Positions 24,383 to 32,953 of a DNA stretch of 64,000 nt are shown one piece after another. Positions within the stretch are counted from its first letter, which is position 1, and each line of letters starts with the position of its first letter. The notes beneath the pieces were generated by a model, which saw only the letters and a program-made list of their open reading frames with translations, did not search any database and was not told the DNA's origin. The DNA is from Chryseobacterium sp. G0162 (GTDB lineage Bacteria; Bacteroidota; Bacteroidia; Flavobacteriales; Weeksellaceae). The translations under genes were made by a program, and so were the position numbers. The stretch is from positions 5,212,142-5,276,141 of the forward strand of contig NZ_CP033922.1 of assembly GCF_003815715.1 (NCBI RefSeq). Reading direction: 5' to 3'.

Positions 24383-25626
24383 TCGCTAAAATTGGAAAAG
24401 GTGAAAATCTTTGGGGTGCCCTCACATACAATCAGCAAAAAGTAGACAACGAAAATGGAACGGTTTTATTCACTAATAAGATTCCTGATTTGTGGGATCG
24501 ACCTTATTCCGTTAATTTTTTTCATAAGTATTTTGAACCCTACTTGATTGCCAATAATAAAACTGAAAAACCGGTAAGACATATTTCCCTTAATCCTGAC
24601 CCTAACGATAAGGTTGATGACAAAGATTATAGAGAAATGGCTCAGCAATATATGCAAGAAATGGGTTATGCCAACCAACCCTATGTCGTTTTTAAACATA
24701 CGGATATTGACAGAACTCACATTCATATCGTAACCACATGTGTACAGATCGATGGGAAGAAAATATCAGATCGCTATGATCACCCCCGATCAATGGAAGC
24801 CTGCAGAAAACTGGAAAAACAATATAACCTGAAAGTCGCTGGTGAGAACAGAAATTTAAATCAAAGCTCTATTTTTAAACCTGTAGATTATACTAAGGGA
24901 AATATCAAAACACAATTATCATCCGTAATAAGGCATATCCCTAAAACCTGTGGCTTTCAAAGTATGGGTGCTTATAACGCTTTACTTTCTCAATTTAATA
25001 TTTCCTGTGAAGAGGTTAGCGGAGAACTGCATGGAAAGATGAGAAAGGGAATCGTCTATTTTGTAACGGATGAAAATGGAAAAAAAATAAGCAATCCTTT
25101 TAAATCATCCCTTTTCGGTAAACATGCAGGAGTAGAAAATATTCAAGCATGTATTGAGAAATCTAGAATAAAAATAAAAAATGATCCTTCAAAACATATT
25201 CTTAAAAGAACGGTAGAAACTGCACTCAGCACGAGTAAATCGGAAGCTTCTTTTAAGTCTCAACTATTAGAGCAGGGAATTGCTACAGTTATTAGAAAAA
25301 ATAATCAGGGAAGAATATATGGAATTACATTCATAGACCATAACTCCAAATTAGTCTGGAATGGCTCTCAACTGAGTAAAGAACTATCTGCCAACTCATT
25401 CAATACACGGTGGAATGAGTTAGAAATAAAGCGTGAAACAAAATATGATCGTAATGATCACTTTAATTTATCTGATGAAGTATGCACAGAACAATTTCTT
25501 ACGGATAGCATCAGCGGAGTTTTTGACGGATTCTTTTCCAGCTTATTGTCGTCAGATACAAATACGGATCAGGAGGAACAAATTTTTGCATCTCAAATGA
25601 AAAAGCGCCAAAGAAAAAGAAGATAA
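24379..25626 (+). CDS. mobB: Relaxase MobB
   Basis: 415-residue relaxase/mobilisation nuclease (PF03432 type). The N-terminus is MIAKIGKGENLWGALTYNQQ. The first motif is RHISLNPDPNDKVDD at about residues 70-85, and the metal-binding His cluster is FKHTDIDRTHIHIVTTCVQI at about 106-125 (H-x5-H-x-H). It nicks oriT and stays covalently attached to the transferred strand, which it pilots into the recipient. It is translationally coupled to mobA. The Lys/Arg-rich C-terminus may bind DNA. Complete. Confidence 0.93.
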   Translation: MIAKIGKGENLWGALTYNQQKVDNENGTVLFTNKIPDLWDRPYSVNFFHKYFEPYLIANNKTEKPVRHISLNPDPNDKVDDKDYREMAQQYMQEMGYANQPYVVFKHTDIDRTHIHIVTTCVQIDGKKISDRYDHPRSMEACRKLEKQYNLKVAGENRNLNQSSIFKPVDYTKGNIKTQLSSVIRHIPKTCGFQSMGAYNALLSQFNISCEEVSGELHGKMRKGIVYFVTDENGKKISNPFKSSLFGKHAGVENIQACIEKSRIKIKNDPSKHILKRTVETALSTSKSEASFKSQLLEQGIATVIRKNNQGRIYGITFIDHNSKLVWNGSQLSKELSANSFNTRWNELEIKRETKYDRNDHFNLSDEVCTEQFLTDSISGVFDGFFSSLLSSDTNTDQEEQIFASQMKKRQRKRR

Positions 25627-25757
25627 AAAATAATCTTCTATTGCACAAGCTGTCTTATTAATATACTAAGAGAGCCAAAGACAGACAACTTATGCTTGCA
25701 ACGACGAATTTATAGTTGAGAATACGTAATCCTGTATTTATGCTTCTAAAATGTAAT

Positions 25758-27758
25758 ATGCAGGGTGAAGACGATTTAAGAGGACTTGCCAAAATCATGG
25801 CGTTTATGCGAGCGGTAAGCATTATTATAGTACTAATGCACCTCTATTGGTTTTGTTACGGATTTTTTGCAAAGCAACAATGGACGCTGGAACTCATCAA
25901 TAAAATACTTCATAATTTTAATAAGACAGCAGGCCTTTTTTCTCAATCTATTTATTCTAAGCTGTTCGCAATAGTTTTATTGGCTTTGAGTTGCCTCGGA
26001 ACAAAGGGAGTCAAAAATGAAAAGATCACATGGAAAAAAATTAGTGTTGTTTTTTCTATTGGTTTTCTATTATTCTTTTTAAACTCAATCCTCTTACAAT
26101 CTGCCAGCAGTTTTACTCCTGTACTTTATATTCTATCTACTGGATCCGGATATATTCTCCTAATGCAGGCGGGAGTATGGATAAGCCGCCTTCTGAAGCA
26201 TAACTTAATGACTGATGTTTTTAACAGTGAGAATGAAAGTTTTCAGCAGGAAACTCAATTACTCTATAATGAATACTCGGTTAATCTTCCCACAAAATTC
26301 TATTATCAGGGAAACTGGCATCAGGGATGGATTAATGTAGTCAATCCGTTTCGTGCGACCATTGTTTTAGGGACACCAGGCTCGGGAAAATCTTATACTG
26401 TTGTCAACAATTATATTAGACAGCATATCGAAAAAGGATTTGCTATGTACATCTACGATTTTAAATTTGATGACTTGTCAACCACTGCGTACAACCATCT
26501 TTTAAATCATTCCGATGCTTATACAATAAAGCCGAAATTCTATATCATCAATTTTGACGACCCCAGAAAAAGCCATCGGTGTAACCCCTTACATCCTAGT
26601 TTTATGACAGATATTTCAGATGCATATGAAGCCGCCTACACCATTATGCTGAATCTTAACAGAAGCTGGATTCAAAAACAAGGTGACTTCTTTGTTGAAA
26701 GTCCCATTATATTGTTAGCGGCGATCATATGGTTTCTTAAAATTTATGAAAACGGCAGATACTGCACTTTTCCACACGCTATTGAACTGCTGAATAAAAA
26801 ATATGAAGAGGTATTTACGATATTAACATCTTATTCCGAATTAGAGAACTACCTCTCTCCTTTCATGGATGCATGGCAAGGCGGTGCACAGGATCAATTG
26901 CAGGGGCAAATTGCATCAGCTAAGATTCCTTTGTCTAGAATGATCTCACCACAATTATATTGGGTAATGACCGGAGACGATTTTTCTTTGGATATCAATA
27001 ATCCAGATGAACCTAAAATATTGTGCGTAGGTAATAATCCTGACCGTCAGAATATCTATTCTGCTGCTCTGGGATTATATAATTCAAGAATTGTTAAGCT
27101 GATTAATAAAAAAGGACAGTTAAAAAGTTCTGTCATTATCGACGAGCTTCCCACAATATATTTCAGAGGCCTGGATAATTTAATTGCTACTGCCAGAAGC
27201 AATAAAGTTTCTGTATGTCTTGGGTTTCAGGATTTTTCTCAGCTGACAAGAGATTATGGAGACAAGGAAAGTAAAGTGATTCAGAATACAGTCGGCAATA
27301 TTTTCAGCGGGCAGGTAGTTGGAGAAACAGCAAAAACCTTATCTGAACGCTTTGGAAAAGTGCTGCAAAAAAGACAAAGTATATCCATCAACAGGAATGA
27401 TACTTCTACCTCCATCTCTACCCAATTGGATAGTTTGATTCCTGCTTCGAAAATTTCTACCTTGACTCAGGGATTTTTTGTTGGTGCAGTATCTGATAAC
27501 TTTGACGAAAGGATAGAACAGAAGATTTTTCATTCGGAGATTGTTGTGGATAGTGTTAAGCTTTCTCAAGAAATGCAAAACGTTCAGAAAATACCGCTGA
27601 TTCGATCCTTTATTGACGAAGATGGAAATGATTCGATGACCAAACAGATCCAAGATAATTACAAAGAAATTAAGGCTGATATTCTTAACATCATCACGAA
27701 TGAGATGGATCGAATAAAAAATGATCCTGATTTGCAGTATTTAATCAAAAATGATTAA
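25758..27758 (+). CDS. mobC: Type IV coupling protein MobC (VirD4-like)
   Basis: 666 residues if started at the ATG at 25758 (MQGEDDLRGLAKIM, the usual family start); upstream in-frame ATGs at 25740 and 25716 are possible. About four N-terminal transmembrane helices lie within residues 15-155, followed by a RecA-like ATPase: Walker A VLGTPGSGKSYTVVNNY at about 203 and Walker B SSVIIDELPTIYFRGLD at about 458. DNA-translocase features include ATARSNKVSVCLGFQDFSQL. It links the relaxosome to the TraG-powered channel. It is 130 bases downstream of mobB and followed by a bidirectional terminator. Confidence 0.93.
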   Translation: MQGEDDLRGLAKIMAFMRAVSIIIVLMHLYWFCYGFFAKQQWTLELINKILHNFNKTAGLFSQSIYSKLFAIVLLALSCLGTKGVKNEKITWKKISVVFSIGFLLFFLNSILLQSASSFTPVLYILSTGSGYILLMQAGVWISRLLKHNLMTDVFNSENESFQQETQLLYNEYSVNLPTKFYYQGNWHQGWINVVNPFRATIVLGTPGSGKSYTVVNNYIRQHIEKGFAMYIYDFKFDDLSTTAYNHLLNHSDAYTIKPKFYIINFDDPRKSHRCNPLHPSFMTDISDAYEAAYTIMLNLNRSWIQKQGDFFVESPIILLAAIIWFLKIYENGRYCTFPHAIELLNKKYEEVFTILTSYSELENYLSPFMDAWQGGAQDQLQGQIASAKIPLSRMISPQLYWVMTGDDFSLDINNPDEPKILCVGNNPDRQNIYSAALGLYNSRIVKLINKKGQLKSSVIIDELPTIYFRGLDNLIATARSNKVSVCLGFQDFSQLTRDYGDKESKVIQNTVGNIFSGQVVGETAKTLSERFGKVLQKRQSISINRNDTSTSISTQLDSLIPASKISTLTQGFFVGAVSDNFDERIEQKIFHSEIVVDSVKLSQEMQNVQKIPLIRSFIDEDGNDSMTKQIQDNYKEIKADILNIITNEMDRIKNDPDLQYLIKND

Positions 27759-27763
27759 AATAG

Positions 27764-27793
27764 AAACCTCAAATACAGTATTATTTGAGGTTT
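27764..27793. terminator. Bidirectional terminator between mobC and rteC
   Basis: aaacctcaaat (27764-27774) pairs perfectly with 27783-27793. The stem has A/T ends and lies between two convergent genes, six bases after the mobC stop, so it can serve both strands. Confidence 0.7.
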
Positions 27794-27807
27794 AATTTGA
27801 TATTCAG

Positions 27808-28653
27808 TTATTCAGCTTCATGAGTCATAAAATGCTGGTTGAGATTGTCCCCGACCAGTTGAAGAAATTTGGTTGGCCCCTGTTTCCTGGTGCGGATTTC
27901 AAAGACGGTTTTATGGAAATTGCCAAGATCGCAATCCAGTGACTTTTCAACAAATTTTATGACTTCACTTAATTCTATATTCCCCCCATTAAAACAACGC
28001 ATCTGGTAAAGGGCATAGATCAATTCTATAAGACCAACCTTTGATCCCGACCAGCTAAGAGGAGAAAGTAGTTTTGATACTGTATCTTCATTAGAACCTT
28101 CAATCTGTCTTTTTAAATAGTGATCAAATTGCTGATTGGAAATAAATCTGGCGATCATATGATCGTGTGATGTCGTAAAATTGGGATCATAGTTGTAAAA
28201 ACCTGATGATAGCTTCATTTTCAAATCATAGGAATTACGGACAAATATTTTATGGTCAAGATAAGTCGCCTCACGTTTATAATAACTGTAGAATTCGGAA
28301 TGTTCCAAATAAAAGTTCTTTAACTTCTCCTGCTCTGCCTCATAATATTTCTTTAAAGTTTTACTTCCCGCAGCCGGCTTATGGGCCTCAATATCCAGTA
28401 CCGAAGAGTAATAGATAAATTTTGAAATAAACTGTGGTTTTAGCTTCTTAAAAAAAAATACTTCCTCGGCAATATGATCAAAGTGATGGTTGGAAACCAG
28501 AAGCTTCAATTTTCTTATAGACTCGTCAATGATGAGTAAAGCCTTTTCAGAAATTTTGATCATATCATTTCCATCTGCGTAGACTTCGTTAATCTTTACA
28601 TCCAGATCTTCCAATAACTGTGAAGTTCTTTTAAAAATAGTTTTTGTTACCAT
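27808..28653 (-). CDS. rteC: RteC-domain regulatory protein
   Basis: 281 residues matching the RteC family: NHHFDHIAEEVFFFKKLKPQ near residue 55, FYLEHSEFYSYYKREATYLD near 113, and the C-terminal WSGSKVGLIELIYALYQMRC near 200. In CTnDOT, RteC activates the excision genes (established); here it probably controls excision or transfer of the element. No xis-like gene or integrase of that type is visible in the window. It faces mobC and shares its terminator. The C-terminal half is predicted to be the DNA-binding part. Confidence 0.9.
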   Translation of the reverse strand: MVTKTIFKRTSQLLEDLDVKINEVYADGNDMIKISEKALLIIDESIRKLKLLVSNHHFDHIAEEVFFFKKLKPQFISKFIYYSSVLDIEAHKPAAGSKTLKKYYEAEQEKLKNFYLEHSEFYSYYKREATYLDHKIFVRNSYDLKMKLSSGFYNYDPNFTTSHDHMIARFISNQQFDHYLKRQIEGSNEDTVSKLLSPLSWSGSKVGLIELIYALYQMRCFNGGNIELSEVIKFVEKSLDCDLGNFHKTVFEIRTRKQGPTKFLQLVGDNLNQHFMTHEAE

Positions 28654-28696
28654 GTCCTTTTTTCAGGAATTTACAAAGATTACAATAAAAAAGTTT

Positions 28697-30406
28697 CTAT
28701 TCCATTTTAAGTTCTTCTTTTCTTTTGCGAATAAAATCTGTTGGTCTTAATCCATTGACTTCATAAAATAGATCTGAAAAATGCTGGCGAGTTGAAATAC
28801 CCGATTCTTCAGCGAGAGCTTCAATCGTATACAAAAGGTATTTCCTCTCCGAATTTAGTAATTGTGTGATATAGGAAATTCTAAGCCTATTGATATAAGT
28901 TTTAAAATTTTCACCTTTATTTTCATTGATAAAAGTTGAAAGATAAGAAGTATTAGTATTCATTTTTGTAGCTAATATTCCTAATGTCAACCCTCTCTGC
29001 TTAAATCCGTTTTCAATTTCAAATTGCCGAAGTTTCTGATCCAATTCTTTATAAAGTTCTTCGGGGAGCCCAGTTTTTACAGAATTACCAATAACATCCT
29101 GTCTATCAATAATTAACATATCATATTGTTTATTATTTAATCTGTCCTGCAGTAGCAGATACTTCAATTTTATATGTTGTTCCTTATGATACTTCAAAAT
29201 GAATAGACAGAGAAAGAATATTGTTGATACAATAAATACAAGCATGTACATCATCCGATGCGAACTCATTTTCTCCAATCTGTTTTTACTTTCAGTGAGT
29301 AATCTCTTATCATACTCCCTGTGTATTTTTGATGATAGGTAGGTAAAGTCTTTGCCGATAAGCTTGTCAACCTTCAATAGCTGCTTCGTATAATACAGCT
29401 GCTTTTCCTGATCGCCTTTCTCTGAATAGTACATTATAAGATCTTCATATGCTGGTCTTACTTCAGGAAGGATAAATGTATGCCGGTTGAAAATAGAATC
29501 AACCTTCTCAAGATAATAAATACCCTTATTTTCATTACTCACCATATGGTTCTTTCCCAGGTAATAATAAATAACAGATAACCAGGAAAAATCATTTGAT
29601 TTTACGATCTCTTGTAAAGCTGAACTTAAATCATGTATACTTCCAGCGTAATTTTTATGGTGATACGCCGAAATGCCACGGCATTTTAACAGATAGCTTT
29701 TTTCCAGTAAAAATCTATCCTGATCAGCAAGTTGCAGTAAAGCATTTTCAACAAGGCCGTCTGCCATATCATATTCCTTAAGGTTTCGATAACAGATCAC
29801 CATTTGATGAATAGAATTATAATAGCCTCTTTTAAAATTGAATAACGTATTTGGATGGCTTTTTTCTTTACTCTTTTTTTCAAAAAAGGCACTGCATTGT
29901 TTAAACAACTCTAAAGCTTCCTGATAAAATCCCAAATAACTTTTTACAACCCCCAGGTGATATATGATTTTTTGATGTAAATACTCATCCTTACCATTTT
30001 TAGAATATTCATAAGCTTTCAGATACTCTGCCAGGGCAGGTTCATATTTTTTAAGGGTAAAGTAATAAAAGATTCCTTTACCTAAATAGGCATCACCGAT
30101 AAGTTCCGGCTGCTTTGACCTCAATGCTGCATAGATAGTACTGTCTGCATAGGAAAGTTTTCCTTCATTGGACGGAGTGAAATATACAGCAAACTTATAA
30201 GCTTCCGAAAGCCTTGCAAAATCAGAATCCTTCTTTGCTTTTGATATATAAATCCTTAAATACCTGAAAGCTGTCGAGTCATTCTTTTTAAGATTTTCGT
30301 ATTGACTTCTGAGCCAAACATAATCATTCCTGTTTTCCTCTGCATGGAAATCAGTGATGGAAAAAAACAGCAACAATGTTATCATGATACATTTTGAGGC
30401 CATCAT
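28697..30406 (-). CDS. TPR-containing membrane-anchored AraC-type regulator
   Basis: 569 residues: signal peptide/anchor (about 1-23), helical tetratricopeptide-like repeats (about 40-380; for example AYLGKGIFYYFTLKKYEPAL), one transmembrane helix at about 388-406 (MYMLVFIVSTIFFLCLFIL), and a C-terminal AraC HTH domain (about 460-565; LGILATKMNTNTSYLSTFIN, then GISTRQHFSDLFYEVNGLRP). The architecture suggests that a periplasmic signal or peptide sensed by the TPRs alters DNA binding inside. It is divergent from the lipoprotein/MauE operon, which is its most likely target (inference). CAAATTTA at 30433 on the plus strand reads TAAATTTG for this gene, a possible -7 box. Confidence 0.87.
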   Translation of the reverse strand: MMASKCIMITLLLFFSITDFHAEENRNDYVWLRSQYENLKKNDSTAFRYLRIYISKAKKDSDFARLSEAYKFAVYFTPSNEGKLSYADSTIYAALRSKQPELIGDAYLGKGIFYYFTLKKYEPALAEYLKAYEYSKNGKDEYLHQKIIYHLGVVKSYLGFYQEALELFKQCSAFFEKKSKEKSHPNTLFNFKRGYYNSIHQMVICYRNLKEYDMADGLVENALLQLADQDRFLLEKSYLLKCRGISAYHHKNYAGSIHDLSSALQEIVKSNDFSWLSVIYYYLGKNHMVSNENKGIYYLEKVDSIFNRHTFILPEVRPAYEDLIMYYSEKGDQEKQLYYTKQLLKVDKLIGKDFTYLSSKIHREYDKRLLTESKNRLEKMSSHRMMYMLVFIVSTIFFLCLFILKYHKEQHIKLKYLLLQDRLNNKQYDMLIIDRQDVIGNSVKTGLPEELYKELDQKLRQFEIENGFKQRGLTLGILATKMNTNTSYLSTFINENKGENFKTYINRLRISYITQLLNSERKYLLYTIEALAEESGISTRQHFSDLFYEVNGLRPTDFIRKRKEELKME

Positions 30407-30687
30407 AGTGATTAGTTTTTAGCTGAAAGAGTCAAATTTAGCCAAAAAAAGACAACTAAAGCCAGATAACTAATTAAATCACAATAATATGTGACATTTA
30501 CTATCAATCATTCATCAATAAAGAGATTTTACAAAATTATAAACGTCATCATTTATAAATGATGACGTCTTGTTTTGAAAAGCTGATCCAATATCAGTTT
30601 TTTATAGACCGGTTTCCAAATACCTTTGGTTTAAGAATTCTAATAAATACCCCTGACCGGTTGGGAATAACTTAAATCAATATTAAT
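30407..30687. promoter_or_regulatory. Divergent control region with 26-bp perfect palindrome
   Basis: The gap between the AraC-type gene and the lipoprotein gene holds acgtcatcatttataaatgatgacgt at 30543-30568 in two exactly complementary halves of 13 bases. It is followed by only a weak T-rich stretch, so it may be either an operator for a dimeric regulator or a terminator-like hairpin. No other gene is seen here. Confidence 0.45.
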
Positions 30688-30921
30688 ATGAAAAAGTATA
30701 TTCCTCAGATGATTTTAATCTTAGCATTAAGTGCAATAGCTTTAAGCTGCAGACAGAACGATATAATGGACGAATCAGAATCCCAGATCATCCATAATCC
30801 TGAAAACAGGAAAAATTTTTCCAAAAAAAATCAGGATACAATACTAAAAGACATAAATCCGGCAGCAGATCCACCAATAAAGGATACTCACGATTGGCGG
30901 ATAAATGAAAATAATCCTTAA
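30688..30921 (+). CDS. Small lipoprotein
   Basis: 77 residues with a type II signal peptide (MILILALSAIALSC, Cys 21) and a hydrophilic, Asn/Asp/Pro-rich remainder. After the Cys it has RQNDIMDESESQ; D/E residues close to the Cys fit surface export of Bacteroidetes lipoproteins. No domain is recognised. It is the first of a rightward group: lipoprotein, 56-residue protein, MauE-like protein, DUF6520 protein. Confidence 0.65.
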   Translation: MKKYIPQMILILALSAIALSCRQNDIMDESESQIIHNPENRKNFSKKNQDTILKDINPAADPPIKDTHDWRINENNP

Positions 30922-30932
30922 AATATTAAAAT

Positions 30933-31103
30933 ATGATTCCCCATCACTTATCCCTCATCTGTAAAACAGGCTTACCATGTCCTAGAAGTGGAATTTGGGA
31001 AAGTATGGGGAATTTCAAAACCACCTGTCCAATTTCTAAAGGTTCCAAAATGCCGGATTACTGTGGAGAGAAAATAAAGTGGATCCTGATAAGAGCAATA
31101 TAA
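30933..31103 (+). CDS. 56-residue protein with CPRSGIWE motif
   Basis: A frame with ATG at 30933 and TAA at 31101, 11 bases after the lipoprotein stop. It encodes CKTGLPCPRSGIWESMGN and then SKGSKMPDYCGEKIKWILI. C-P-x-S-G-x-W, followed by a Gly, M-P and a closing K-x-W, resembles a family of short proteins seen beside secretion or polymorphic-toxin genes (recognised by pattern only). It has no signal peptide. Cys 10, 15, 32 and 43 could bind metal or form disulfides. Its tight packing between two genes supports it being real. Confidence 0.5.
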   Translation: MIPHHLSLICKTGLPCPRSGIWESMGNFKTTCPISKGSKMPDYCGEKIKWILIRAI

Positions 31104-31118
31104 ATTAAAACTTACATC

Positions 31119-32624
31119 ATGAAGATATCAACAACCTCCATCAGCATCATAAGCTACTTCTTTGTTTTGTTGTTTGTGTATGCTGCCGTGAGCAAAATAC
31201 TTGATTTTGAAAACTTTCAGGTCCAGATTGCACAATCACCATTATTGAGTAGCTATGCAGGTATCACTTCATATGCCGTGATTATTGCAGAACTTTTGAT
31301 ATGCATTTCTCTAATACTACCAAAATATCGTTTATACGGTTTATATAGTTCGCTTGGACTCATGACCTCATTTACTACCTATATTTATCTCATTATTCAT
31401 TACAGTGAATTTATACCCTGCTCCTGTGGAGGTATTCTCGAAAAACTAGATTGGAATGAGCACCTTATTTTTAACATAGGCTGTATTATCATTGCTATCA
31501 TAGGCATTTTTCTTTCTCTTAAACTAAGACAAAGAATTTTAACAACATCTTTATGGATTATCTCTCTGATCATCCTTAGCTTTTCGCTGGTAATGATCCT
31601 CTTCTTTTCCTCCGAACAGATGATAAAGAAAAATAATAATTTCATAAGGCGTTTTCCCCATCATCCAATTTTACAGGATAAGAGTCTCGATTTAAAGGCT
31701 AATTCTTATTATTTTGCAGGTACCAGTAACGGAAAAGTAATACTCGGTAACTATATCAGCCCGCTCACCATCACTGAGATTGATTCCACTTTCACTACTT
31801 TCACCCAACATACCCTTACGCTGGATTATTATGACCACCAATTTAAGTCTTTAACGCTTTATATCCGTGATTCCCATTTCTACCTTGCCGACGGAAGTGT
31901 TCCTGTCATTTATCGTGGGAATCTCAATAATCTTTCTGCAAAAACCCTGAGTTACAAAAAGATGTATTTTGACCAGCTACAAATATTGGACTCTACTCAT
32001 ATAGCATTCAGAACCTTTAATCCTAATATCAAAGTGCGTTCTTTAGGGATATTACAATCAATCTCCGGCAATTATCATCTGAATAACAATATCATCAAAA
32101 AACAAAAGGACGGTCTATTTGATACAGACGGACAGCTAATTGCAGACAGCTATACTAATACCTATTATTACATCTACTTCTACCGTAATAAGATCATTAC
32201 AATAAAAACTCCTGACAATTCTTTTTCGGAGCAAAACACTATTGATACCACCCATATTGCAAAAGTTCAAAGTACTATTCTTTCCAATGGAAAAACAAAG
32301 ATGACTGCTCCGCCTGTTGTAGTGAACAAAATGGCAACAGCGTGTAAAGGGATCTTATTTAACCGATCTAATCTTATGGGAAACTATGAAAATAGAGACC
32401 AGTGGAAGACCAATGCTATTATTGATATGTACAACACCAGAAATAAAAGTTATAGTGGAAGTTTTTATATACAAAACCGCAGCAACCATAAAATGTCCGG
32501 AATGCTGGCAACATCAAAGTATTTCTATTCACTTATGAGTAATGAAATTGTCCGCTATCGTTATGCGCAGACCATTACGGACGATTTCAAAAAAGGGGAA
32601 GCCGAAAACCTTAGATCAGAGTAG
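31119..32624 (+). CDS. MauE/DoxX-like membrane protein with large extracytoplasmic domain
   Basis: 501 residues. Residues 1-170 hold about five transmembrane helices of the MauE/methylamine-utilisation type, with CSCGG at about 104-108 between helices; such proteins are linked to disulfide or redox chemistry. The remaining 330 residues are a beta-rich periplasmic domain (YFAGTSNGKVILGNYISPLT near 195, then repeated DG/YY strands). Genes of this combination recur next to DUF6520 proteins in Chryseobacterium-like genomes. It may supply reducing power or fold Cys-containing neighbours such as the DUF6520 protein (inference). Confidence 0.75.
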   Translation: MKISTTSISIISYFFVLLFVYAAVSKILDFENFQVQIAQSPLLSSYAGITSYAVIIAELLICISLILPKYRLYGLYSSLGLMTSFTTYIYLIIHYSEFIPCSCGGILEKLDWNEHLIFNIGCIIIAIIGIFLSLKLRQRILTTSLWIISLIILSFSLVMILFFSSEQMIKKNNNFIRRFPHHPILQDKSLDLKANSYYFAGTSNGKVILGNYISPLTITEIDSTFTTFTQHTLTLDYYDHQFKSLTLYIRDSHFYLADGSVPVIYRGNLNNLSAKTLSYKKMYFDQLQILDSTHIAFRTFNPNIKVRSLGILQSISGNYHLNNNIIKKQKDGLFDTDGQLIADSYTNTYYYIYFYRNKIITIKTPDNSFSEQNTIDTTHIAKVQSTILSNGKTKMTAPPVVVNKMATACKGILFNRSNLMGNYENRDQWKTNAIIDMYNTRNKSYSGSFYIQNRSNHKMSGMLATSKYFYSLMSNEIVRYRYAQTITDDFKKGEAENLRSE

Positions 32625-32646
32625 GCAAAACGACAAATCCAATCTT

Positions 32647-32913
32647 ATGAAAAAGTTTATTCTGCCTGTCGCCATTGTGATGATAGGCGCAACATCTGCT
32701 CTTGCGAGCAATGTCAGCAAAAGCAACACGAAAATCCCTGCGACAGGATACGTATTCCGCCCTGCGGCAGCTATTAAATGTGTCAATGCCCATGTTCAAT
32801 GTGACACATCAGGGAATGTTATGTGTACCGCAGATCTCGGAAATGGTCCTGAACAACTCTATCAGAGAATCAGTGATACTTCATGCCCCAATGCACTTTT
32901 TGTAAAACCTTAA
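32647..32913 (+). CDS. DUF6520-family secreted small protein
   Basis: 88 residues from the ATG at 32647 (MKKFILPVAIVMIGATSALA); a longer frame into the MauE gene is rejected because the signal peptide sits at this start. Cleavage is likely after SALA. The mature part of about 69 residues has four Cys (IKCVNAHVQC, VMC, TSC) that could form two disulfides. This pattern matches DUF6520/NVEALA-like small exported proteins. It directly follows the MauE-like redox protein and is followed by a terminator. Confidence 0.75.
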   Translation: MKKFILPVAIVMIGATSALASNVSKSNTKIPATGYVFRPAAAIKCVNAHVQCDTSGNVMCTADLGNGPEQLYQRISDTSCPNALFVKP

Positions 32914-32919
32914 TTTAAT

Positions 32920-32944
32920 AAAGGATGCCCAAAAGGCATCCTTT
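32920..32944. terminator. Bidirectional terminator between DUF6520 and S9 peptidase genes
   Basis: aaaggatgcc (32920-32929) pairs with 32935-32944 around a five-base loop, between two convergent genes, with A/T-rich flanks on both sides. Confidence 0.75.
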
Positions 32945-32953
32945 ATTTGTTAA

